A stretch of DNA of 64,000 nt from NCBI GenBank assembly GCA_949775045.1, contig OX459106.1, forward strand, positions 622,501 to 686,500. The letters are read 5' to 3'. The notes beneath the pieces are model-generated. The model saw only the letters and a program-made list of their open reading frames with translations. It had not been told where the DNA came from and did no database searches. Made by a program: the position numbers and the translations under genes. Shown one piece after another: positions 45,293 through 55,840 of the stretch. Every line of letters begins with the position of its first letter. The first letter of the stretch is position 1. The stretch is from Metridium senile (taxonomy: Eukaryota > Cnidaria > Anthozoa > Actiniaria > Metridiidae).

Positions 45293-48200
45293 ATGATCAT
45301 TTACACAAAGGGGAGGTTAAACTTTTTTCGATTTCCTTTTATACTTTTTAAAGTAATACTCATCACAGCAGTTGTTATTACATGCACCTCTTTATGTGAT
45401 TTTCTAGAACAATTTAAATCCAGATTTCAAATACGGTCACAAGTCTTTATCGACAAAGCCGATTTTTACAACGATTGGGCTGTCCTACAAGCTTGGCGAA
45501 TGGAATGGGAAAATATGTTGAAATCATGCGAGGGAAATTTGTCCTGGGATAACAGGAATGTCCAATCTGATCTACGAACCGATCACGACAAGAGCTACAT
45601 AAAACGAATGGATTTAGGAAAAGCAGGTAGATGAATACATTTAATTATAATTATATTAGAATGACATATGTCTTGGCCGAACAGTCATTTGTGAGAGCTT
45701 TCAATTCAAAAGATGGTGTTCATTGAAAATTTAATACAGTCGGTAAAAAGTGAATTCAATTCAAAAATCAGCAAATGATGCAATTTTACTTGAATACCAA
45801 ATATAATATAATTTCAAATATAATTTAATGTGGCAGTTTCATAGTTGCAATATATTATATATAACTGATAAAAAAAAACACAATCATTATATTATATAAT
45901 ATATATTATATATACAACCTAACATGAAGTAACAATTATTTTTGTGTAGGAAATAATATATAAGACTTCGAGTTCAATTCGGAATTAATTTGTACATATT
46001 TGTCTTTCCGTACTGAAAAACAAGAGCCAGTAGTGCAAGTAATATTTTTGTATATCCTTCGCTTCGTATGTAGGAAAAATTAGTTTGCAAACTTGGGCGT
46101 TGAACAAGGGAGTCGAAAACCCCGGGTATAATTTCAAGAAACTTTGCATTTTCCTTCTGTGAGAGTCAACGAGAAAAATATATCTATCTGTAACAATGTA
46201 CTAGACCGCACGTTGTTAACGGATTCTATAGGTAAATTCATTGGAGGACGAGGGAATTCCACGTTGAATTTCACGAGAGAAATCAATATCGCATGAATCG
46301 CGGAGTCCGCGGAGCGATGAGTGCGATATTGATTTTTCGAGTGAAATTCAACGTGGAATTCCCGAGTCCAAAAATGAATTTTCCTTGAATCTCATTTCAT
46401 CAATTTAAGCTTCAAAAACCAGACGCGCGTGTTCCGCCGTTCCCGCCATGCGATTCAGAAACCGGATGAGAGGGTATTCCACGCTAAATACCCTCGCATC
46501 CGGTTTCGTTCTCAGCCAATCAGCGCGCTTTAAAATAATGAAGTATGAGATTCTAATTAAAACCTCGATAAGATTCAGTTGATAACACTCCACATCATTC
46601 TGTAACTATGGTAAAATAACCAATTCGTAAAGCATTTAGGTCAGCTAACATTTAATATCGGGAGTTTAAATAATTATATTCAGTTTTAGTTCGAAAATGC
46701 TGCTAAAAAATAAGTAACAAAGCATTTTGAATATTGCTAAACATCCTAACGAAATAGTGCACATGTAAACTTGTTTATTGAGACATTTTGTATCGTACGT
46801 TTATCTCAAGCTGTTTCCATATTGTGGCTAATTAATTGTTTACTTTAAAGCACCGAATCAGTAAACAAAAGTTTAGTTAACCACTAATTATCGTGTTGAT
46901 TTGTCTCCTGACGCAGTCCACGCTATAGTTAGTGTTTAACCGCTAGTTATCGCACATATTACTCAAACTGCTTCCTTATAAACACTGACGCCATCCACAC
47001 TAGTTTTACCGCTAGTTATCGTACATTTTTACTACAATTGTTTCCTTATAAACATTGACACAGCCCACATTATATATTAGTTAAACCGCTTGCTATCACA
47101 CATATTACTCAAACTGCTTCCTTATAAACATCGACGCAATCCAAACTAATTTACCTGCTAGTTATCGTACATTTTTACTACAATAATATTGTTTCGTTAT
47201 ATGAAACATTAACGCAGTCCACACTTAGTTTAAGCACTAGTTATCGTACATTTTTACTCCAACTGTTTCTTTAAAACACTGACGCAGTCCACACTAGTTT
47301 AGCCGCTAGTTATTGTACATTAGTACTCCAACTGTTTCTTTAAAACACTGACGCAGTCCACACTTAGTTTAAGCACTAGTTATCGTACATTTTTACTCCA
47401 ATTGCTATAAATATTATTATGATATAACTGCTAGCTATTGTCGTATTTTTCTACAGGTTCCTTTAGTCGTTTCTGGATTCAATCAGTTGACATCAAAGGA
47501 CGACACAAGTTGATCGGTGGCGATTCTTGGAGAGTCTATATCAGGGAAGGACCGTCTTCGATTTCACCGATCATCATCGATCGAAATGATGGCGTGTATG
47601 AAGTGCTAATGTTGATAGTCGAGCCAGGCATCTACCAAGCGAATATTTACCTAGATTATACTCTGTGTGATGGTCTGAGAGAGCCACCTTCTAACTGGTT
47701 TATTTATGGTAAGAGAAATATTTTAGAAGATATATATACACATATACAAACAGATCTAGACAGACCAGTGAACAGATAGACAAACAAACAAACAAACAGA
47801 CAAAAAACAAACAAACAAACACACAAACATGTAAACGAACGAGCAAGCGAACGGACGGATGAAAGAACGAACGAACGAACGAACGAACAAACGAACAAAC
47901 AAACGAACAAGCGAATGAATGAACGAACTAACGAACGAACAAACGAACAAGCGAACGAAAGAACGAACGAATAGACAAACAAACATACAAACACACGCAT
48001 AAACAAACAAACAAAAAATAGCAAACAAACAAACAAACAAACTAACTAACTAACCAATAAACAAACAAAGCTAAACAAACAAACACACAAATAAACAAAA
48101 GACCAAACAGACAAACAAACAAACAAACAAACGAACACCGAAACAAACATACAAATAGGTGCACACAAACAAACAAGCAACTATAGCTAATAACAAAAAC

Positions 48201-51200
48201 ATCATCTCTCCCTTCAAGGTACAGACCATGGCACATACCTAAACCCACAAGATGGTTGTCTAGGCAATATTGAAAAGGACTACATTAAATTACCTCTGGG
48301 CAATCAAGAAAAGCATACTTTTAGAATATCAGGATATTATGGTAAGTTTTTTATACAGTAGATGTAAACTAGCGAGTAAACTAGTATAGGCTGCGTAGGT
48401 GTTTGATATAAACGATAGGTAATATAATGGATTTGTAACACAGTAAAAAATAGAAGTAGAAACTAGCGAGTAAACTAGTATAGGCTGCGTCGGTGTTGGA
48501 TATAAACCATAGGTAGTAGAATTAATGAAATTTGTAACACCATAAAAAATATAAATAGAAACTAGCAAATAACCTAGACAGTATAGGTTGTGTCGGTGTT
48601 TGACATAAACTATATGTATTTGAATAAATTAATTTTTAACACCGTAAAACATGTTAACTTAACTTTACTGACTTTTCAAGCTTTAGCCCTTCGTCGGAGT
48701 AAGAGCTTTAGACTAAGAGCGATACTAAGTTTAAGAATGAGGTCGAAAAGCGATAGAAAATACAGTAGGAGTTAAAGAACAAGGATTAATTAATTGAAAA
48801 CGAATCGTTCGTTCATGCTGAAAGGTTGCTGTGTACCTAAGGAATAAATTAGTCGCATTTCTTTAGATTTACGGTAATTGTTAGCACAAGTACGACGACA
48901 TAAACCGAAAGCTGTCATGTGATTAATATTATGATTAGCGGAATTATAAAAAAAACATATTTAAATTTACTCCGAATCAAGATTTTCCCTGTGCAATTAA
49001 ATGCGTCTTTTGTCAAAGTTTACAGCGGTGTTAGATAACATTAAACAAGAATTCGAACCGAAAAAAGCAGGCGAAGAAGATTACCTCAATTGCAAGTCCG
49101 AGATTTCTGGAATTTTGCGATTAGAAATTAAAAGACACATGCCATTTGTTTTCCAACTGGAACTGTTCTTTTCCGTGTAAAAAGATAGCACCAAACATAG
49201 GTGATTTCGCGCGTGCTCTTCCGGCTAGTATTAGCCAATCAGAAGAATTTTTCTTGCATCGCCAACAGTTCCAAGATGGCGTCGTTCGAGAGAGCTATTT
49301 CTCGTGTTAATCCACTTTAAACACGTTCTTATTATAACTTTAAATTTAAAAAAACTCTATCTAACTTTGACAACACAAGTTTTCTGCTACTCTATCAGCA
49401 ATGAAAAAGAATAAAAACCAAATGGAAATGCCTAGAAGTAACCGAAATCGTTGCTGTTTGGAGGCGCAATTTTGGAGCTGTTCGTTGTGACAAACAATTA
49501 TTTGCGCACTTCGAAGCGAGATCACCAATCCATGGATTTACTTAAAGTTTTTACTAAATTCTTTATTTATTTAGAGGAATACCAACAGAGAAAACAAACA
49601 TTCGTTAAAAAAGACAATGAATTACCTTGTTTGGTATGGGATGGACATGGATATTGGAAAGAACATCAATGGTTTCCTTACAAACAAGACACAAGTATGA
49701 CAGTAAACTGATGCACACGTTCACATATAGCATAAATATTTTATTACAATCATTTATCGCGCACATTGCTTGTGCTTGTGCTTGTGCTTGTGCTTGTGCT
49801 TGTGCTTGTGCTTGTGCTTGTGCTTGTGCTTGTGCTTGTGCTTGTGCTTGTGCTTGTGCTTGTGCTTGTGCTTGTGCTAAGCTAAGCTAAGCTAAGCTAA
49901 GCTAAGCTAAGCCAAGCTAAGCTAAGCTAAGCTAAGCTAAGCTAAGCTAAGCTAAGCTAAGCTAAGCTAAGCTAAGCTAAGCTAAGCTAAGCTAAGCTAA
50001 GCTAAGATAAGATAAGATAAGATAAGCTAAGATAAGATAAGCTAAGCTAAGCTAAGCTAAGCTAAGCTAAGCTAAGCTAACATGACTGCCATTGACTGAT
50101 AAACTTAAGAGAATATATAAAACGCTATCGTTGTTCGACGAAAACTGTAGAAAACTATTTCAAAACAATTCAGTATTTTTTTATCAAATTTTTTCAGACG
50201 TTTCACAACATATTGATGTTAGGCCATATAAAAGAACTGGTACACTTTGGGTTTATGGAGACTCCCTCGGAATGAGATTTACAGAGTCAATACGAACACA
50301 TAGACTATGCAATAAGATATTTAATAACTGTGTATACACCTACAACTGGATCTACGAGGTTAGTTGAATTGGCATGGTAATAGACGACTTTCATAAATGG
50401 ACAAATAGACCAAATTGACTAACGTTTACACCTATTTCAATTAACGTTGTCCAACTGGAATGGTTGATCTGAGACCGATAGGAATTGTGGGAAATCGTTA
50501 AACTGAAAATACACGATTATAATCACGCTTGAATATTAATGTTTATTTCTATCTGAAATACAGTCTGTATTTCAACACCATTCAAGTGTGATTAAAACAA
50601 TGCATTTGGAATTTAATGAACTCCCACAATTCCTATCGGTCTCAGATCAACCATTCCAGATGGACAACGTTAATTGAAATAGGAGTAACGCGTTGCTATG
50701 TATACGTTTCCACCCAATGCAAAACATCTGGGAATAAAATCTCCAGTTTGTTCCAAACGTAATTGGCCTTTTCCAAAACGAGTGAAGGACTGGGTACTAG
50801 TTTCCCAAATTGAATTGGGTGGAAACATACATAGCAAAAGGTTAACCGATTTGGTCTTTTATCACAATATCTAAAACTGCTGTTTTAAGAAATAGATAGT
50901 TATCAAATGATAGGCATTCACAATAAGAATAACTTCATCATATCATCATCATCATCACCATTATCATCGTTAATATTAATATTATTATTATTATTATCAT
51001 CATCATCATCATCATCATAATAAGAATAAGAATAGTTATTATAGTCATCGTAATAATCATCATAATCATCACCATCATCATTACCATCATCACCATCATC
51101 GTTATTATTATTAATATTATTATTATCATCATCACCAACATCATCATCATCATCATCATCATCAATATCAATCATTATCATAACCTTCATTGTGTTCATG

Positions 51201-52729
51201 ATCATCATCGTCGTCATCATCATCTATATTGTAATATCTCTTGCTAATTTATCGTCATAACCTATATGATTTACAACGATTTTTTTAAGTATTTTACAAC
51301 CATCACTCCCCGGCGTGGCTTTTACGTGAGGATCACTCACTCACACTCACTACTACTATCTACTACATTCCATTTTTGCATGTACACACAACACTGCTCA
51401 CATGTTCATTGGAGAGGGAGGAAAACCGGATAACCCAAGGAAAATCTCTCGTGGAATGAGAGAGAACAACAAATCAAACAAACTCTATTCACTTGTCGCT
51501 CGAGGCTGGCCGGAATCGAACCCAGGCTACAGTGGTGAAAGGCCACCGATCTCACCGCTAGGCCGCTCATCCCACCCACCCACATTAACAACTAAATGCA
51601 ATTGTTCATTACAATCCTTTCTATTCAAACAGGTCAAGGATAAAAGACATCCATTAAAAATCAAGACCAAATTCAACAAGACAATTATTCTAAACAAAAT
51701 TCGCCAAATACTTCAACGAAAAGATATCAACCAACCATCTAGTGTGTTTCTTTTAAGTCTAGGCGTCCATTTTCCAATATCATTGACTTTCAGAGAATAC
51801 AAGGACTTGGTAGATTCAGTCATTCTATTACTCAAACAGCGAGTTAATGGGATAAAGTTGTTTCAGGGGATTGTTGTTTGGAAGACTACTGCAGCTTTGG
51901 AGAGAGAGAAAATCACGAGGAAACCATGGCCTGCAAAACAACTGAACTACACCATGTTTAGGTTTCTAACTCCACAGGTATAAACCAATATCGCTTAAGT
52001 GCGACCTTCAATGTTTGATGTCTTATTTGCAAATTTAGAGTGTGATTGAATGATCTAAAATGCAACTTGATCGATAGATGGCTGAATGCCAGGGGGCATT
52101 TGTCCAAGTGGTAGGGGTGATCGCCGATCGATTTCGCAAATTACCCCGAAAAGGTACGCATGAATTAAGAGAACTGTCCAAGCCTTGCTGCTTTCAAACC
52201 CTAAAAGGTAGGGCTGTGCGATGTTCTTTAGTAATAAAGCCAGGTAAAAACTCCCTTACAGGTACAGAGTCATGTCACGTAATTGACTTTTAAGTCAGAA
52301 CCCTAAAAGGACCCTAAAAGATACTCACAGAAAATACTTTCAACCCTAAAAGGAGCGCCGATCACCCCTACCACTTGAAAAATGGAGTACCCCCTCTCGT
52401 TGGACTGAATGCCGGTAAATCAAACGACGGTGACTGACTGACTGACCGACTGACCGACTGACAAACAAGCAAAAGAAAAAACTAAGCTGACTTATTTTAT
52501 CCCACTCAATGATAATTTCTGAATTCTGCTGCAGAGGAATCAACTATTCCATTCTTACTCAATGAACGCAATGTGTCAAGCTGGGGTTCCTGTGTTAGAT
52601 GTTTATCCTCTGACCGCATCGTACCACGGAGGAACATTGGACTACGTTCATTACAATAATAGTGTATTTTACCCGGCCGAGAGGGCACTAGAACGATTTA
52701 TTTTCAATGATAGACAGAGGAACCTTTAA
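45293..52729 (+). CDS. NXPE/PC-esterase family protein, seven coding exons (541 aa)
   Basis: Exons 45293-45626, 47457-47708, 48219-48341, 49575-49702, 50110-50358, 51633-51977 and 52535-52729. All are GT-AG and the phases agree (1,1,1,0,0,0). The exon 4 donor (aca|gtaaac) and exon 5 acceptor (cttaag) are the least certain. The N-terminus has a hydrophobic segment (about residues 11-34), as in type II Golgi or membrane proteins. Exon 2 carries the NXPE-type beta-rich block ('IGGDSWRVYIREGP', 'YEVLMLIVEPGIYQ'). Exon 4 has 'GYWKEHQWFPY'. Exon 5 has the SGNH block 'LWVYGDSLGMRF' (GDS at about 329-331). Exon 7 has 'GVPVLDVYPLTASYHGGT' followed by Asp513-x2-His516, the expected catalytic Asp/His. 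Length agrees with NXPE proteins (about 540-560 aa). Substrate unknown; related PC-esterases act on acylated glycans. Intron DNA is full of repeats but the exons look intact. Confidence 0.8.
46247..46515. mobile_element. Two hairpins within NXPE intron 1
   Basis: 46256-46366: gggaattccacgttgaattt mirrored by aaattcaacgtggaattccc, inner arms atcaatatcgca / tgcgatattgat. 46458-46506: aaaccggatgagagggtatt mirrored by aataccctcgcatccggttt. This is followed by cagccaatcagcgcgc, a word shared with other MITEs here. Confidence 0.65.
46870..47440. repeat. Diverged about 70-bp tandem repeats in NXPE intron 1
   Basis: About eight units contain gctagttatcgtacattt, cctta/ttaaacactgacgcagtcca. They look like an older, inverted relative of the tandem-core family (compare gacgcagcctatactagttt at 42175). 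The array ends about 15 bp before the exon 2 acceptor. Confidence 0.75.
47765..48190. repeat. (CAAA)n/(GAAC)n microsatellite in NXPE intron 2
   Basis: Degenerate acaaacaaac and gaacgaac tracts fill most of the intron between exons 2 and 3. The minus-strand Phe/Cys/Leu-rich ORFs are artefacts. Confidence 0.9.
48365..48720 (+). repeat. Tandem-core repeat family, copy 3 (NXPE intron 3)
   Basis: Three core units (aaactagcgagtaaactagt ... ggtgtttgatataaac), then the tail (aactttactgacttttcaag, cccttcgtcggagtaa), in the same orientation as copy 1. Confidence 0.8.
48721..49574. other. Remainder of NXPE intron 3
   Basis: No gene recognised. 49195-49290 contains gattggctaatactag-like words (read on the minus strand) and aagatggcgtcg, a word also found at 53636. 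Confidence 0.4.
49765..50080. repeat. (TGTGCT)n followed by (GCTAA)n in NXPE intron 4
   Basis: About 18 hexamer units (49770-49878) change directly into about 40 pentamer units with gataa variants (to about 50080). The array ends about 30 bp before the exon 5 acceptor, so intron 4 (49703-50109) is mostly microsatellite. Confidence 0.95.
50431..50683. mobile_element. Palindromic MITE, family I copy 2 (NXPE intron 5)
   Basis: Same ends and arm sequence as 8679-8932 (cctatttcaattaacg, gaccgataggaattgtggga). The arms here are closer to perfect, and the loop differs. Confidence 0.8.
50938..51235. repeat. (ATC)n-type trinucleotide repeat
   Basis: catcat/tattat/aatatt tract in NXPE intron 5. Confidence 0.95.
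51388..51590 (-). mobile_element. tRNA-derived SINE (NXPE intron 5)
   Basis: Read on the minus strand, the head starts near 51590. An A-box-like ggcctagcggtgag lies at about 51551-51564, and the B box is ggttcgattcc (reverse complement of 51513-51523). About 100 bp of body and the 3' domain gggttatccggttttcctcc follow. The B box matches the Pol III consensus GGTTCGANTCC exactly. The 3' domain is shared with 44185-44262. Confidence 0.75.
52105..52377. mobile_element. MITE in NXPE intron 6
   Basis: caagtggtaggggtgatcg at the left is mirrored by cgatcacccctaccacttg at the right. Inside are repeated accctaaaag words. 273 bp, no ORF. Confidence 0.75.
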
Positions 52730-54015
52730 AATAGGTCTTTATTAAATATTTTTTTCTTAATTAGCTGAATATTGAATTGTGCATTCCAAGAACGAAATGC
52801 AGTGTTTGTCCTGTAAACATTGATTTGGTTCAAATCCCGTTGAAGTCCCGAAATTTTTTCTGGCTTCTATAATTGCAATTACATAAATTGCTTATTTCTC
52901 TGCGACGATCATAATATATACACAAACATTGATTTAATACACCAGATCGAAATATTTTGACGGTATCCAGATGTTTCGCTCCAGATGTTTCGCCCCTTTT
53001 AGGATGATTCGCCCCCTTTATTATATTTAGAAATTCACAGTAATTAACATCACAAAACAACTAGTTTTGGCTAATATGACAGTGTATTAGTAGAAATAAG
53101 CATTTTGGAATTCTTTAAGATGAGTAAAAAAAAACAATTTCGAAGCGTAAAAAATTGGTACAAGTAAGATTAAAAACTCGCAGCCTAATACGAGATAAAT
53201 TTAGGCTTTAAAAGTACTGTAATATTATAAATCATGTTTTAACTTTAGACAGACACTAGAATTAAAACTATAGTTTTAAATCAGACAGAAGATGGCAAGA
53301 AACATCCAGGGGGTGAGACATCCGTCATTCATTGTGCCCTATTTATATAAATGTTTGTTTTTGACTGGCTAGCCTCTCATACATATGAAACTCCATTGTG
53401 TTTCAACGTATACACGAAGCTAGGCGGTCAAGAACATTAGGAGCTGGTCGCCATATTTTGATTCGGATTTTACGATTACCTTGCTAATTATTATAACTCA
53501 TCAAAATGAATAAAAGCCAATTTATAAAAAATACATGCAAAAAAACCCTCTGCAGATTGCATGGGTTAAGTTAAGCACCGCAAAGACATTTTGGATTGAT
53601 ACATGGGACGCAACTTGGATCGACAAGAAAGCTGGCAAAATGGCGTCGCTGTCCAAAGAAACTATCCCAAGTGCCTCTGCGGCACCTTGATTCTACATTG
53701 GCGATAATACTATATATGATAAAAAGTCCAAAGTAACTATCCCAAGTTCACACCTCGATTCTACATTGGCAATACAACTATAATAGAACATGAAAAGTTT
53801 AAAAATTGGAAAAGCAAGTATTTGAAAATAGAAATAAAACACTAAAACCATTCATTTAAAACAAAATAGTTACCTATTAATTAATAGAGTGCAAAACGTG
53901 TATCCGTGAAACATTTGAAAATACTAAATATTACTATTACTCAGACATTTCAACGAAAAGCAAAAAGAGCGTATGTTCATTTCGAAAATAGTCCCCTTCA
54001 TGTCCTTCATAGCTC
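52730..54015. other. Intergenic region after the NXPE gene
   Basis: A possible attaaa polyadenylation hexamer lies at about 52741. Short direct repeats occur near 52970-53010 (agatgtttcgc) and 53655-53765 (aactatcccaagt ... ttgattctacattggc). No gene. Confidence 0.4.
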
Positions 54016-54017
54016 AC

Positions 54018-54175
54018 AGAAAGGTAGCCAGGCCTTTGCATCGAGGCGAGACGAACATTGAGCTTGCAATGGTAGAGACCTTTAATCACCTTGCGGGGCA
54101 ATTATTCACGTGTCTCTATCATTGCAAGTTCAACGTTCGTTTCGCCTCGCTGCAAAGGCCCGGATACCTTTCAAG
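54018..54175. mobile_element. Palindromic MITE with aaggtagccaggcc ends
   Basis: gaaaggtagccaggcctttgc mirrors gcaaaggcccggataccttt imperfectly; inner arms cttgcaatggtagagac / gtctctatcattgcaag. The right flank acctttcaagatggcgcagg is shared with 33548, where a solitary end (aaggcctggctacctttcaa) remains. Confidence 0.7.
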
Positions 54176-55840
54176 ATGGCGCAGGGAACTATGATCGAAG
54201 GGGACTATTGAAATACGAATCCTGCAAAAAGCCTTAGTACTACAGCAATAGGACTATATATCATTGAAAGTTAAAAATTGTTAGAAATTGTGTTATAAGT
54301 CTATCTAAAATTGCACATATTTGATAATGTCCTTATATAAATTGTAAAATGAAATCAGTCACGTAAGAGTGGACGAGGTTGTCATTCTTATTTAAACGGA
54401 GGTTGACGCTCGTATGACATCTGAATATGTATTAATCTATTTGTATAGAAAATCTTGAGTACTATTCGTAATGTTTTGAAAGTTTTAAAAATTGGATCGG
54501 ACAAGCCTTTTAGGCCAGTCCAATTTGATAACGAGTATATACGAATTGTACGAGAAGATTGTGCGATCATTTATCTATAATATACTGAAAACTAAATGGT
54601 ATATTCTGCAGAGTACATTACAAAATTTAATTGTACTCCCATCGTCCAATCGGAATCGACTAAGTTTGTACAGTATATTATAATATGGTTTTGGTTTCAA
54701 TAAATTGCAGCAAATTAATTAGTTGAATCTAATGTCAAATAATTATTTAAAAAAACCCGTATAAGCTACTTCACTGTATGAGTACGTATAGAAATATGAG
54801 ATATATATAACAACAAAAGTTCAAAAACTCATTAATAATTCATGAGAAATTTATATATAAAACAACTCGTAACCGTGACGAGTGTTTTAACTGAAGATAA
54901 AGATTCACCCTAATTTACATAAACTTTAACCTGGATTTTCTCTAATAAATTTTCATAAATCCTTGATTTTGTTTTATAAAAACAGAAACTATAGGTTGGA
55001 GCTTTTGAAGCCGTTCAATAAACTCGCAGATGTGTTTTATCAGGTCTAAAACCACTTGGCTTCGCCTCGTGGTTTTAAATCCTGATAAAACACTACTGCT
55101 CGTTTATTAAACTATACTTAATAGATAGCGGAACTTACACACAAATGATACGTGTTGATTCGTTAGTCAACATGTCACGCAACAAAAGTGAAAGAAGGAA
55201 GGAAATTTGTCTTCTTCATCAAAGGATTTTCAATGAACTATTGCTGTTATGTACAATTGTTTGTTCGACTTTTTCAAAGAATGCCCGTTGTTAAATTTTG
55301 TCCCACGATGAAGGCTGAATGGTTGATCTACTCTGTTTAAAGAGCCATTGTCACTTACGTACCAGCATGCACCGCGTGAAAAACTGTATTTCGTGGACCA
55401 TGAAAATCGTAATTTTACACATGTTGTATATTTTACGATGTGAGTGGGTATTTACTAAATCGTCTAAAATTTTGTTATATTTGTTTTCTCGTAATACGAC
55501 TGACTGCGAATGAATTATAACAATCAAATCAAATCAATTTGATATCTTTTACGATGTGAGTGGTTATTTACACTCTTACTAAATCGTTTAGAGTTTTGTT
55601 TTATTTGTTTTCTCGTAATACGACTGACTGCGAATAAATTATAACACTTAAATCCAAATAAACAACGCAAAGCATGCCGGTAAGTGACCATCGGTCTTTC
55701 ATAGGAGGACAGAAAGACCTTGCTTACGCCATCGTATTACGCACCATAAGTTATTTTGTTTGACTTATTACTATTTTGTACAAATATTTGTTCATGGCTT
55801 TAATGGAGGTATCATGAGTCTTACTATATATAAGGTCATC
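54176..55840. other. Intergenic interval with hairpin and duplication
   Basis: 55032-55092 is a strong hairpin (gtgttttatcaggtctaaaa mirrored, loop ttggcttcgcctcg). 55433-55660 is a direct duplication of about 113 bp (ttacgatgtgagtgg ... cgtaatacgactgactgcga twice). No gene recognised. Confidence 0.5.

Noticed and set aside
47704..48040. Cys/Phe/Leu/Ser-rich minus-strand ORFs
   Set aside because: Translation of the (CAAA)n/(GAAC)n intronic microsatellite on the opposite strand.
49627..49890. ORF ending in an alternating Ala-Cys run
   Set aside because: Read-through from NXPE exon 4 in another frame into the (TGTGCT)n array.
51512..51566. Functional tRNA gene
   Set aside because: A and B boxes are present but the head cannot be folded into a proper cloverleaf with an acceptor stem, and it continues into a SINE body.
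51402..51632. N-terminal extension of NXPE exon 6
   Set aside because: This stretch is the antisense of a tRNA-derived SINE and lies upstream of a clear acceptor at 51632.
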